From Caballeronia glebae (GTDB lineage Bacteria; Pseudomonadota; Gammaproteobacteria; Burkholderiales; Burkholderiaceae): 64,000 bases of DNA. This document shows, in pieces, positions 44,151 through 53,900 of the stretch. Made by a program: the position numbers and the translations under genes. The notes under the pieces are model-generated. The model was not told the origin of the DNA. It did no database searches and saw only the letters and a list, made by a program, of their open reading frames with translations. The stretch spans positions 1-64,000 of the forward strand of contig NZ_FCOJ02000033.1 in assembly GCF_001545035.1 (NCBI RefSeq). The letters are read 5' to 3'. Each line of letters begins with the position of its first letter. Position 1 is the stretch's first letter.

Positions 44151-45395
44151 CTACAGATCGAGGCCGAGTTGCGCGCGGCCCATTGGCGTGAGATCGTCGA
44201 GCGTCGCACGGCCTTCGAAATCGACTTCGAAGTGATCGCCTGGGAAATCGGGCGGGCTTTCGCCCTTCAGGAAACTCGGCAATTGACGCTTCAGATAAGC
44301 ATCGTTTTTCGCGCACGCGGGCGCGGAGGCGATGTACATCACGTTGCTGTAACCCGCACCTTTGTGTTCGTCTTCGACCGCGTGGATGACGTCGCTGTGC
44401 CAGAACACGGTGTCGCCCGCCTCCATCTTCGGAATGGACGATAGCGCCTCGAACAACGGCGCGTGAAACTCCGGCCTGATCGAAAGGGCGCGGCCCGGCA
44501 TCGCGCCGCACAGGTCGTCGTCGGCGACATCGTCCTGAAGGGCGCGCAGCAGGATGTACACCATCGCGTTGGCGATGGGCACGAGTTGCAAGGTGCCGTC
44601 ACCGGGGCCTTGCGGCGTCAACGCGGTCCAGCCCTGGAACGTGCGGAACATCGAGCACACGGCGGGCGACGCGATCTCTTCCACGTCGGGGCGGAAGGCG
44701 GCGTCGAACGCATCGTAATCACGCCAGTTCCCGGCGAACACGTGTCGATACACCTTGCGGAAATTGCTTTCGATCCAGCGCTCGACCGAACCGCCGTCGC
44801 AATGCGCCGACAAACCGAGCGACGCCGAGCCGGGCGGCCGCCGACGCAGACGGTCGGCATAAACAGGCACGTGGTCCGGGTCGAAGTGAACGCGCCCTTC
44901 GCTCTCGTTCCGCCAAAGCCGGTTAAGGAAGACGCGCGCCGCCGTCAGCGATTCCGACTGACGCGCCAGCACTTGAGGTTTCGACCAGTACACGCCGTAG
45001 ATCTGCGGCTTGCTCGATGCCAACTGGCCGAAGTATTTGTCCTCGGCGCGGTTTTCGAGGCGCTTGTCGAGATGATTTCGCTCGACGTAATGCGCGATAT
45101 CTTCATCCCATCCCTGCACCAGCGCACGGGGAAAGACTTGGCGGATCACACACGCGCCGCGCGATTTGACGAGCGCGATCTGCTGGGCGCTCACGCGTTG
45201 TTCGGCGATGTCGGCAAACTGAATCTCCGGGATCACGTCCTCCCCCCGATCGCGCTGCGCGGCGATTCGTTTCGCTTCTTCGCCGATCGATCGTTCGACC
45301 TCCGCGAACACTTCCCGGTAATTCGGCAGCGCGGCGCGTAGCGCCTTTTTTGCCTCTTGGATCGCGCCGGGCAAGTCATCGATTTTCAGCGCCAT
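44151..45395 (-). CDS. DUF1479 family protein (Fe(II)/2-oxoglutarate oxygenase-like)
   Basis: The protein has 414 residues, starting at the ATG at 45395 (MALKIDDLPGAIQEAKKALR). A jelly-roll oxygenase reading is supported by SAHCDGGSVERW, an HxD pair, and a distal His in FWHSDVIHAVEDEH. Homologues across bacteria and fungi are annotated DUF1479 without a known substrate. It is divergent from an AraC regulator and followed on the same strand by the sugar-binding protein gene, so sugar or sugar-acid oxidation is a reasonable guess. Confidence 0.82.
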   Translation of the reverse strand: MALKIDDLPGAIQEAKKALRAALPNYREVFAEVERSIGEEAKRIAAQRDRGEDVIPEIQFADIAEQRVSAQQIALVKSRGACVIRQVFPRALVQGWDEDIAHYVERNHLDKRLENRAEDKYFGQLASSKPQIYGVYWSKPQVLARQSESLTAARVFLNRLWRNESEGRVHFDPDHVPVYADRLRRRPPGSASLGLSAHCDGGSVERWIESNFRKVYRHVFAGNWRDYDAFDAAFRPDVEEIASPAVCSMFRTFQGWTALTPQGPGDGTLQLVPIANAMVYILLRALQDDVADDDLCGAMPGRALSIRPEFHAPLFEALSSIPKMEAGDTVFWHSDVIHAVEDEHKGAGYSNVMYIASAPACAKNDAYLKRQLPSFLKGESPPDFPGDHFEVDFEGRATLDDLTPMGRAQLGLDL

Positions 45396-45416
45396 GATCG
45401 TCTCCACGTCAAATTG

Positions 45417-45426
45417 TGTGCGCACA
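45417..45426. promoter_or_regulatory. palindrome in the DUF1479/AraC divergent promoter
   Basis: TGTGCGCACA is a perfect 10-bp palindrome centred about 26 bases upstream of the DUF1479 start and 67 bases upstream of the AraC gene. It may be the operator of the divergent AraC-type regulator, but AraC proteins usually bind direct repeats, so another factor is possible. Confidence 0.35.
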
Positions 45427-45488
45427 GCATATGACGCGTTCGCAAGCGACGGTGATACTATTCAGGCAATTCATTTGCGCTTTCGGCC

Positions 45489-46430
45489 ATGAAACCAACC
45501 TACGAGCATGTCGAGTTCGGCGCGGACTCTTCGGTGCGGGTTTACCATCGGCGGCTCGCGCGTATTCCGTTCGAGTGGCATCACCATCCGGAGTACGAGC
45601 TGACGCTGACGATGAACAGCCACGGCAAGCGCTACATCGGCGACTCGGTCAACGACTATCAGGCGGAGGATCTCGTCCTCGTGCCGCCGGATTTGCCGCA
45701 TACGTGGTCGTCGAACCGGTCGATCGAGCCGTCTTTGCCGCAAGTCGCGATCGTCATCTGGTTCGACGGCGACTGGGCGAGGCGAATGGCGGATTGCTGC
45801 CGCGAATATGAGCCGCTTCGCAAGCTCTTGCGCAGAGCGGCATGCGGGCTGGCGTTCGAGCCGCCTTCCGGAGAATGGATGCGCGGCCGTCTCGAACACT
45901 TGCTCTCGAACGCACCGCGCGAACGCCTGAGCGCGGCGCTCGACATTCTGTGCACGCTCGCCGACGCGCCCGGCCATCCGCTCGCGTCGCCGAGCGCTTT
46001 CAATCAGACGAACGCGGGGCCATCGGGTCACGAGCCCGAGCGCATCAACCGCGTGCTCTCGATGATCGATGCGCGCTTTGCCGAACCGCTGCGGATTTCG
46101 GAACTCTGTGCAGCGGCGAACCTGTCGGAACGCACGCTCACGCGTTATTTCGTGCAGCACATTGGCGAGAGCGTCGGACGATATATCGCTCGCGTTCGCA
46201 TCGGGCATGCGTGCCGGATGCTGGGCGACACTTCCCTGCCCATTTCAGTTATCGCTGCTCGCTCGGGCTTTGCGAACGTCGCCAATTTCAACCGGCAGTT
46301 CAAGGCTGCAAAGCAGGCGACGCCGGCCGAATACCGACGTCAGTTCATCGATGCGGGCGCGCTCGCGAAGGACACGGCCACGAGCCTGACCGAACGGCCT
46401 GCCTCGCTTGAACAGAAACGACCGCAATAA
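45489..46430 (+). CDS. AraC-family regulator with N-terminal cupin domain
   Basis: This 313-residue protein has a cupin sensor (about 15-90, with FEWHHHPEYELTLTMN and LVLVPPDLPHTW) and a C-terminal AraC helix-turn-helix pair (about 185-285, with PLRISELCAAANLSERTLTR and ISVIAARSGFANVANFNRQF). The layout is that of carbohydrate-responsive regulators. It is divergent from the DUF1479, sugar-binding and aldo-keto reductase genes and probably controls them. Confidence 0.88.
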   Translation: MKPTYEHVEFGADSSVRVYHRRLARIPFEWHHHPEYELTLTMNSHGKRYIGDSVNDYQAEDLVLVPPDLPHTWSSNRSIEPSLPQVAIVIWFDGDWARRMADCCREYEPLRKLLRRAACGLAFEPPSGEWMRGRLEHLLSNAPRERLSAALDILCTLADAPGHPLASPSAFNQTNAGPSGHEPERINRVLSMIDARFAEPLRISELCAAANLSERTLTRYFVQHIGESVGRYIARVRIGHACRMLGDTSLPISVIAARSGFANVANFNRQFKAAKQATPAEYRRQFIDAGALAKDTATSLTERPASLEQKRPQ

Positions 46431-46444
46431 CGTACAACGCCCCT

Positions 46445-46714
46445 TCAATGCGCCTTTCGCGCGGCCTCTTCCAACTGCAGAGACGATTCCAGAACTTCAC
46501 TCGAAGATGTAATGAATTCGCGCGCCCATTGCGTAGCGGCGCGCTCGGCGGCGCTTCGTGTTCCATACGCCACGTTCGTCGGGAAGCTCGCTTTTGGCAC
46601 GTCGTCGTGCTTTCGGTAGTCGCATTGACGCGAGAACTGCGCGATTGCAGTCCAGCCATCGTCAGGCACGTGTTCTGGAATGATTTCGACAAAAAAACCG
46701 CTCATGGAGTACAT
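46445..46714 (-). CDS. small hypothetical protein
   Basis: An 89-residue protein beginning MYSMSGFFVEIIPEHVPDDG, with GAGGAAGGA before the ATG at 46714. The length, the SD and the codon use support a real gene. It shows a compact alpha/beta pattern and ends in a charged helix (SLQLEEAARKAH), with no signal or membrane segment. I do not recognise the family. It converges on the AraC gene 15 bases away. Confidence 0.6.
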   Translation of the reverse strand: MYSMSGFFVEIIPEHVPDDGWTAIAQFSRQCDYRKHDDVPKASFPTNVAYGTRSAAERAATQWAREFITSSSEVLESSLQLEEAARKAH

Positions 46715-47326
46715 GATGTCCTTCCTCGGAAAGCACATCTGTTGAAGCAAAGGCCGAATCGGCAGACGCATTGCCTCGCTATGCCGGGCGAAAAGCGCGA
46801 TCGTTCGAGCGCGGCTCTTCAGGCAAATTTCGCGAATCTCGTCTCCAACATGCATTCTTAACAATACACGGGCCCGCGCCGAACGACTCATGCCGGCGGG
46901 CAAATTACGCCCGGCGGACGATCGACGGAACACCTCGTTTCATGTATGCGATTCGAGAAAGCATTCAGATGGCACTCCGTAGCGGGAGCAAGTATCGGAC
47001 CGACGCGCAGCCCGTCAACGCGCGTGGATTCGATTGAACTGCAGTTCAACGAAACGCGTTTGCGTTCGATTGCATGCGCGTTTTCTGGCAATCGCATCGA
47101 ATAATATTCATCGGCTTCGCTTTCCTATGCCGTACTGAAAGTAATCAACCTATATAACTTTTTCTAAAAGCATCGCATAGCATTTAAGCGAATGCAGACT
47201 TATCTCAGTCATTCACCAACGCTAACCTGACAATTCATCAATCTAAACGCTCGCGTGCGCTGAACGACTTGGCGGGCCACATCCCGTAAGCGGCGCAGTG
47301 CTACATCGAATCGCCGACATCCATTT

Positions 47327-47342
47327 ACAGTCTATCGACTGT
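47327..47342. promoter_or_regulatory. HipB operator candidate O1
   Basis: ACAGTCTATCGACTGT is a perfect 6-bp-arm inverted repeat (4-base spacer) just upstream of the presumed hipB -35 element. It shares the ACAG/CTGT half-site with O2. Confidence 0.5.
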
Positions 47343-47344
47343 TT

Positions 47345-47374
47345 TTGTGCAAAACAGCCAATAAGCTGTAAAAT
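47345..47374 (+). promoter_or_regulatory. hipBA promoter
   Basis: Candidate -35 TTGTGC (47345-47350) and -10 TAAAAT (47369-47374) with an 18-base spacer. The -10 lies inside palindrome O2, which fits autorepression by HipB. The SD AGGAG (47397-47401) is six bases before the hipB ATG. Confidence 0.45.
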
Positions 47375-47384
47375 CGACTTACAG
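47366..47384. promoter_or_regulatory. HipB operator candidate O2
   Basis: CTGTAAAATCGACTTACAG is a perfect inverted repeat of CTGTAA with a 7-base spacer. It overlaps the presumed -10 and lies 24 bases before hipB. Together with O1 it gives two sites, one either side of the -35 region, as expected for an autoregulated toxin-antitoxin promoter. Confidence 0.55.
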
Positions 47385-47407
47385 ATCAAAGCCTGTAGGA
47401 GCGCGCG

Positions 47408-47812
47408 ATGGACTATTCGCTGAAAACACTGAGCCAGCTCAGGCCGATCCTGCTCGGCTTTCGCAAGGCGGCTGGGCTCACGCAAGCGCTGGTCGCGGCG
47501 CGTCTCGGCGTCACACAGCAAACTTACGCGCAACTCGAAGCCAATCCCGCGGCCGTGAGCGTCGAGCGTCTGTTCAAGGTCCTGCGCGTGCTCGACGTGG
47601 AACTCGCGCTCACCCGAACCGCAACCGCTCCTTCCGCAAAAACAGGCAAAGCCGCGCCGAGCGACCCGCCGCCCATCGCCGCGAAAGCCACCCCCGCGCG
47701 GTCCCGCCGCGCATCGCGTCAGTCCGGCACGCCAGCCGCGCCGCGTCCCGCACGCAAGCGCGCCACGACCGCCGCCGCGAAAAAACCCGCGAAGAAACGG
47801 GAGAACTGGTAA
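47408..47812 (+). CDS. hipB: HipB-like antitoxin / XRE-family regulator with basic tail
   Basis: The protein has 134 residues. Residues 10-65 form an XRE-type helix-turn-helix (LRPILLGFRKAAGLTQALVA, then LGVTQQTYAQLEANPAAVS). Residues 73-134 form an unusual low-complexity tail rich in Ala, Pro, Lys and Arg, ending AAKKPAKKRENW, similar to histone-H1-like DNA-binding tails. HipB of E. coli has 88 residues and no such tail. It neutralises HipA and represses its own operon. The hipA ATG follows two bases after the stop. Confidence 0.88.
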   Translation: MDYSLKTLSQLRPILLGFRKAAGLTQALVAARLGVTQQTYAQLEANPAAVSVERLFKVLRVLDVELALTRTATAPSAKTGKAAPSDPPPIAAKATPARSRRASRQSGTPAAPRPARKRATTAAAKKPAKKRENW

Positions 47813-47814
47813 TC

Positions 47815-49143
47815 ATGGCGCGCCGCACGCAATCCGGACGACTCGATCTGTGGATGAACGGTCTGCCCGTCGGCCACTGGGAAACCGGCGCGGCCGGCGA
47901 ACGCCTCGTCTATCGCGACGACTGGATCGCCGACCGCCAAGGCCGTCCGCTATCGCTGTCGCTGCCCTTCACGCCGGGCAATCAGCCGTGGCGCGGGCAA
48001 GTCGTCACGGATTTCTTCGACAATCTCCTGCCCGACAGCGAGCCGATCCGCCGCCGCATCGCCACACGTTTTCGCACCGGCGGCACCACGCCGTTCCAGT
48101 TACTCGCCCAGTTGGGCCGCGATTGCGTCGGCGCCCTTCAGATGCTGCCGCCCGGCGAAGAGCCCTTCGATCTCGATAGCATCAAGGGCCGCGCGCTCAC
48201 CCGATCGCAGATCGCGCGTCTCTTGCGCGAGACGACGTCCGCGCCGCAGCTCGGCCAGCACGAACCCATCGACGACCTGCGCCTGTCCATCGCCGGCGCG
48301 CAGGAAAAGACCGCGCTTCTGCGTCATGGCAGGCGCTGGCTTCTGCCCGAAGGCAGCACGCCGACCACGCACATCTTCAAGCTCCCGCTCGGGCTCGTCG
48401 GCAACATGCGCGCCGACATGCGCACGTCGGTCGAGAACGAATGGCTCTGCTCGCGGATCGTCGCGGCATATGGCCTGCCCGTCGCGCGATGCGAGATGGA
48501 ACGTTTCGACGATCAGAAGGTGCTCGTCGTCGAGCGCTTCGATCGCCGACTGTCGAGCGACAAGTCGTGGATCCTGCGCTTGCCGCAAGAGGACATGTGC
48601 CAGGCCACCGGCACGCCAGCGCTGCTCAAGTACGAGTCGGACGGCGGTCCGGGCATCGAACGAATCATGGAAGTGCTCGCCGGATCGACGCACGCCGCGC
48701 AGGACCGCCGCCGCTTCTTCCAGACGCAGATGATCTTCTGGGTGCTCGCCGCCACCGATGGCCACGCGAAGAACTTCAGCATCGCGCATTTGCCCGGCAA
48801 CCAGTATGAATCGACGCCGCTTTATGACGTGCTTTCGGCGCATCCGGTCATCGGCAGGGGACGCAACCAGTTCGCCGCGCAACGCGTGAGGCTCGCGATG
48901 GCCGTGCGCGGCAAGAACGTGCACTATCTGATCGGTGAAATCCAGCGCCGGCACTGGATCGCGCAGGGGCGGCGCGTCGGTCTCGCCGCAGCCGAAGTCG
49001 AGACGGCGATCGATGAAATCGGCGCGCGCACGCCACAGGTCATCGACGAAGTGGCCGCGCTGCTGCCAGGCGACTTCCCGATGGACCTCGCCGAAGCGAT
49101 CTTCGACGGCATGCGCCGCTTGGTCCGCAAGCTGGCGTCATGA
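47815..49143 (+). CDS. hipA: HipA serine/threonine kinase toxin
   Basis: This 442-residue protein kinase of the HipA family causes growth arrest by phosphorylating a translation-related target (GltX in E. coli). All key elements are present: the regulatory Ser158 in the loop RLSIAGAQEKTALL, ATP-binding Lys189 in THIFKLP, catalytic Asp315 with Asn320 in ATDGHAKNFS, and metal-binding Asp338 in LYDVLSA. Length matches E. coli HipA (440). It is translated two bases after hipB. The protein appears intact and active. Confidence 0.93.
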   Translation: MARRTQSGRLDLWMNGLPVGHWETGAAGERLVYRDDWIADRQGRPLSLSLPFTPGNQPWRGQVVTDFFDNLLPDSEPIRRRIATRFRTGGTTPFQLLAQLGRDCVGALQMLPPGEEPFDLDSIKGRALTRSQIARLLRETTSAPQLGQHEPIDDLRLSIAGAQEKTALLRHGRRWLLPEGSTPTTHIFKLPLGLVGNMRADMRTSVENEWLCSRIVAAYGLPVARCEMERFDDQKVLVVERFDRRLSSDKSWILRLPQEDMCQATGTPALLKYESDGGPGIERIMEVLAGSTHAAQDRRRFFQTQMIFWVLAATDGHAKNFSIAHLPGNQYESTPLYDVLSAHPVIGRGRNQFAAQRVRLAMAVRGKNVHYLIGEIQRRHWIAQGRRVGLAAAEVETAIDEIGARTPQVIDEVAALLPGDFPMDLAEAIFDGMRRLVRKLAS

Positions 49144-49618
49144 CGCGCGGCGCGGCGGGCGAGGACCCGCCGTAAGATGCGCCGTCGAGATCGGCATCGC
49201 TTCCAGATACTGGTTCGAGGTTGACACGACGGTCCGTGAGACGCGCGTAATTTCGTCATCCGTCGCGCACGATTTCCATCAGGCGCTTCAGACCGATCAG
49301 CGCGTAATGCGCGCCGGCGACGCTCAGTCTGCGTCGGCGTCGGATCATCCTTCCCCGCCGCCGGGTTTAGTACACTACCGTCAACGAGCAGAATTAATCG
49401 AACGGACCCATGTTTCGCCATATCTGGCGGGGCAGAGTTTGTGAAAATGGGTGTCCATTAAAACGAGCGCTCTTTTTCGAACCGGCCGACAGACCAAAGC
49501 GATGTCCCCATTTGGCGAGATCGGGATCATTGCAGAAGTTGCGACAATGAGCCCGGACGCTTCATCGAATCCATAGCGCGCGATCATTTCTAATTCAAGA
49601 TCAGGCAGGAATGCAGCC
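49144..49618. other. intergenic region with short inverted repeat
   Basis: About 475 bases with no supported gene. The arms AAATGGG (49445-49451) and CCCATTT (49507-49513) form an inverted repeat around 55 bases. This may mark an old mobile-element end, but nothing is recognisable. A minus-strand frame from 49641 gives no known protein. Confidence 0.35.
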
Positions 49619-50479
49619 ATGAACTCTTCAACTGATAGCACACCTAAAAAGCAGGTTATGCAGGTCGCCGAACCCTATACATTGGTTCGCGCCAGGCACG
49701 GGTGGATGCTCGCTAACCCCAGCGATTTCTATCTCGGCAAAGCAATACTCGAATATGGCGAGTATGGCGAAATCGAAGGGCAGTTTCTGCGGCAGTTGTT
49801 TTTTCGCCCGGGCGCCGTTGTCGAAGTAGGCGCCAATGTCGGCACGCATACCGTTGCACTTGCCAGACAAGCAGCGGAACAACAACGCGAGATGTTCGCT
49901 TTCGAGCCGCAACCATTCATTTTTCAGAACCTGTGCGCCAATCTTGCGCTCAACGGCATTTCCAATGTACGTGCATGGCCATGGGCGTGCGGGGCTAACA
50001 CAGAGACCGTGTACTTTGCTTCCCCTGACTACCACGCGCCGGGCAACTTCGGTGGCGTATCCATGCATGCAACCCCGGCTAACCAGGACATCGCGATACC
50101 TTGCGTTCGCCTGGACGACGTACTGGCGGACCATCCGGTTGGCCTTATAAAAATCGACGTAGAAGGCTTCGAACTAGAGACGCTACAAGGGGCCGTCGAT
50201 CTTCTGGCCGCATCACGCCCTGTGCTGTATCTGGAGAATGACCGGCTCGATAAGTCGCAGGCCTTGATCGAGTGGCTATGGAGCCAGGACTATCGGCTCT
50301 GGTGGCACATTCCGCCGTTGTTCAATCCGGATAATTTTTTCGGCATCCAGGAGAACATTTACGGCAACGTCGCATCCTTCAATATGCTTGCTCTACCACG
50401 CGAGTCCGAAGTACCCGTGAACGGTCTTATCGAAGTCACCGACGCGACCTACCATCCGCTTCGGAAAGAATCATCGTGA
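49619..50479 (+). CDS. FkbM-family SAM-dependent methyltransferase
   Basis: This 286-residue Rossmann-fold methyltransferase has the SAM-binding motif VVEVGANVGTHTVALAR, an acidic residue in FAFEPQPF, and the FkbM hallmark LIKIDVEGFELETLQGA. Family members O-methylate sugars, glycans or polyketides. It is monocistronic and its codon use is noticeably less GC-biased than that of its neighbours, so it may be a recent acquisition. Acceptor unknown. Confidence 0.87.
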   Translation: MNSSTDSTPKKQVMQVAEPYTLVRARHGWMLANPSDFYLGKAILEYGEYGEIEGQFLRQLFFRPGAVVEVGANVGTHTVALARQAAEQQREMFAFEPQPFIFQNLCANLALNGISNVRAWPWACGANTETVYFASPDYHAPGNFGGVSMHATPANQDIAIPCVRLDDVLADHPVGLIKIDVEGFELETLQGAVDLLAASRPVLYLENDRLDKSQALIEWLWSQDYRLWWHIPPLFNPDNFFGIQENIYGNVASFNMLALPRESEVPVNGLIEVTDATYHPLRKESS

Positions 50480-50576
50480 CCGGCTCAAGGCGCTCTTCGT
50501 ATCGCAGTAAGTGGTTCGTAGCCAATGTTATCGGGCCGCTACGCCTGGTCGCGTGAGAAAGATCGGCGACGAATAA

Positions 50577-50978
50577 CTACCCGAAGACCCGCCTCCATAC
50601 CGCCCGGATGCGACGCGCGCGGTCTTCGAAAAGATACGAAGCAAGCAGCGCCAAAAGCCCCGAGACAACGCCCGTCAGTACGTGCTCGACGTAAGGCGGA
50701 CGATAGTGTCCCGGATGCGCATAGACATCGCCAATCGCGGTCAGCACGCCGACGAGCGCAGCATTGCCGTGTCGGTTTCCGTAGAGCTTCGCGGCGGGCG
50801 TGAAGGTCAGAAGCACAGCGAGCAATCCAGTCAGAAGACCGGTCTTGAACGCTATCGTCCAGTGCGCAACGCTCGCTATATTGCCCCAGCTTCCGGGCAT
50901 GCACGTCATGCACGCGCTCGTCGGCTGCCAGAAGCGTTGAATGAATACTTTGACTCGACGCGTCCACTCGTTCGACAT
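50577..50978 (-). CDS. small membrane protein, last gene of the sulfatase-cyclase run
   Basis: A 133-residue protein with start ATG 50978, preceded by GAGGAAGG, 11 bases after the stop of the cyclase gene. Two hydrophobic helices are clear: TIAFKTGLLTGLLAVLLTF and HVLTGVVSGLLALLASYLF. They are joined by a short loop containing HPGHYRPPYVE. I do not recognise the family. The close spacing suggests co-translation with the cyclase, possibly as a membrane anchor or regulator. Confidence 0.65.
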   Translation of the reverse strand: MSNEWTRRVKVFIQRFWQPTSACMTCMPGSWGNIASVAHWTIAFKTGLLTGLLAVLLTFTPAAKLYGNRHGNAALVGVLTAIGDVYAHPGHYRPPYVEHVLTGVVSGLLALLASYLFEDRARRIRAVWRRVFG

Positions 50979-50989
50979 GATCGCCTTCC

Positions 50990-53900
50990 TCATCGGGGAA
51001 GATTCGCCTGGTTCGAAAGCGCGTCATCGATGGCTTCGAGCGCGTACAGGAAACCGGCCTTCCTGCCCTCTTGCTCAAGTCGCAGAAGCGCTTGCAACAA
51101 CGCCGGCTCCCGATTGCCTTTCCCATACGAAACGAGCGCGCGCGCCCGCGCCACGACGAATGCCGAAAACGGCGACGGCTCGCGGCGCGCGTAATCTTCG
51201 AGGGCCGCGGCGTGATGCGCGGCCGCGTCCCAGAGGCGCCGGTCGAGGCACGCGTCTATCGCGTCGCGTCGAAAGAGAAAGTGATTGTGGCTCACCGCGC
51301 CAGCGCCGAGCAAAGCTTCCCCTTCCGCCAGCGCGCGCTCGAAGACCGCGATGTCGTCCGTCGAGCGTGCAAGAACGCCGAGATACGCCGCGCCCAGATA
51401 CGTCATGCCGGTCTCCCGGCTGATCGAAAGCGCCTCTTCGATATCGTCGAGCGCGTCGGACCGACGGCCCGCCACACGATGCAATTCCGCGCGCAACGCG
51501 AGCGCCTCGCCTTCGAATCGCCTCGATTTCAGTTCGCGCGCACACTGCAGCGCCGGGCCGACTTGCTCCCAGGCACGATCCCACTCGGCGAGATCGTGCA
51601 GGCAATGCCACGCGGCGTGGTGCGCGACAGCTTGCGCCCGGAGATGGCCGACCTTGCGCGCCGCCGCGACGCTCGCGAGCGCCGCGGTGAGTCCCGCGTT
51701 CGCCTCGCCGGTGAACCATGCCGTGATGGCGTGCATCGGCAGGTTGGCGACTTCGATCCGTCCGAAGCCGTGACGCCGGCAGAGTTCGATGCAGCGGCTG
51801 AAGGCGTCGTGCGCGCTGATCATCCGCCCGCGCATGTATTGCGCGTCGCCGATTCCGCCGAGCGCGGCCGCTTCGAGTTCCGCGTCGCCCGCTTGCTGCG
51901 CGAGTGCGAGGCTGCGTTCGTGTTCGCGCACGCAGCCTTCGATATCGCCGCGCGGAAAACACAGATTGCCGCGCAGGAAGTGTGTGCGCGCTTGCTCGTG
52001 CAACAAGCCTTGCGCGGTGGCGGCCGATGCGGCGCGGTTCAGGTCCGCCCAGGCGCCATCGAGATCGTCGATGACGCGCTTCACGGTGGCGCGCCCGATC
52101 CACGCGTGGCAACGCGCCGTGTCGGTCGTGGCGAAGCCGAGAGCCGTTTCGAATGCCGCGAGCGCCGACGTCATGTCGCCGACATCGTGCAGGATATGGC
52201 CGCGCAGACATTCGAGCGCGACGCGGTCGTCATCCGCATCCGCGATCTCAAGTCCTCGTTCGACGAGTCGAAGCGCCGCTTCGTATCGATATGCCGACGC
52301 CTGCGCGCGCGCCGCGTCGCAATAAGCGAGCGCCGCTTCGCGGTCCGCCGCGCGATCCAGATGCTCGGCTCGCAGAACCGGATCACGCTCGCCGTACCAG
52401 CACGCAGCGCGACGATGCAACTCGCGGCGACGGCTTTTCAGCAGCCCGTCATAGATGGCGTCGCGAATGAGCGCGTGGTGGAAGATGAATCCGCTCCCCT
52501 GGCGTCGCAACAGGCGATCCATGGCCGGAGATTCCAGCGCGGCGTCCGCGCCGGCTTCATCGACGAGAAAATCGACTGCATCTTTCTCGAAGAGCTGGCC
52601 GAGCACGGAGGCCGCCTGCAAAGCGGTCTTGTCGGCGGAATCGAGCCGGTCGAGCCGCGCCTGCACGAGACTTCGCACCGACCCCGGCACTCCGGTTCCC
52701 GCGCCGTGCTCCGCATGGTTGAGCAACTGTTCGAGAAACAGCGGGTTGCCCGCCGCCCGCGTGATGCAGCGCTCCGCCAGATCCGCCGTTGCGCCGGGAA
52801 ACGATTCGGCCATGACGCGGGCCTCGCCGACGCTCAGCGGAGCCAGATCGACGAGCGTACACGGCGCGCCCCGAGCGGCGTGCCACGACTCGTCGAACGT
52901 TTCGGTCAGGGGACGCGCGGTCAGCACCAGCACGACCGCGCAATTCGCCGCCGTCGCGGATAGCGCCGCGAGATCCGATAGCGTCGGGGCGTCCGACCAG
53001 TGAAGATCTTCGACGGAAAGCAGCCGCGCTTGCTGGCGGCTCGCGCGACGGACGAGCCGGGCCACAGCCTCGCGCCGGCCGCGGATGCGCATCGCGTTGT
53101 CCATCGCCTCGTAGACCGTGCGGTCCGCGAGCGGCATCGGCGTGTCGAGCAGATCTTCGAGAAAGAGCGCGTCGCTGGCGTCGATCGAACCGGCGGCGAT
53201 CGCTCGCTCGATGGCGCCGTCATTGCTCGCGTCGTCGAGGTCGAGCAGCCCGCGCACGATGGATTGAATCGCGCCTCGTCCGGTCGTCGCGCCGAAATCG
53301 AGGACGAGCCCGCCGTGGCAGACAAATCCCGAATCGCGCGCCTCGCGTTCGAGTTCCCCGAGAAGGCGCGTCTTGCCGATCCCCGCCTCGCCCCGCAGCA
53401 GAACCGTGCGTCCGCGCCCCGTCGCGCGGCACGACTGGAGCACGGCGCGGAACGCCCGAAGTTCTTCACGACGGCCGACGATGGGTCGGCCAGACGGCGA
53501 GCGGCGAAGGCCCGTCATGCACCACGCCGGCACCGGATCGGCGAAACCCTTGACGGCAAGCGCGCCGCGTTCGGCGCAGTCGAGGCGGTCGGCCAGATGA
53601 CGCCGCACCGCTTCCGATATCAGGATTTGCCCCGGGCCGGCCGCGTCGGTGAGACGCGCGGCGAGGTTGACGGTCTCGCCCGTGACGGTGTATTCCCTGT
53701 GCGTCGCGCTGCCTGTGCCGCTCGCGACGACCTCGCCGCCCGCAATCCCGATATGCACGCAGACCGGGCGCGCGAGCGCGCGTGACAGGTCGGGCATTGC
53801 ATCGACGATCGCGAGCGCGGCGCGCACCGCGCGTTCGACATCGTTTCCATGCGCGACGGGCGCGCCGAAAACCGCCATCACGGAATCGCCGACATGCTTG

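Larger units (their letters stand above)
46715..47407. other. AT-richer intergenic region upstream of hipBA
   Basis: About 690 bases with no gene I can support. The stretch 47100-47240 is markedly AT-rich compared with the window. The right end holds the hipBA promoter and two palindromes described separately. The abrupt change of base composition suggests that the hip module came in by transfer. Confidence 0.45.

Noticed and set aside
49381..49641. 86-residue minus-strand frame upstream of FkbM
   Set aside because: Overlaps the FkbM start on the other strand and resembles no family; a mobile-element relic cannot be shown.
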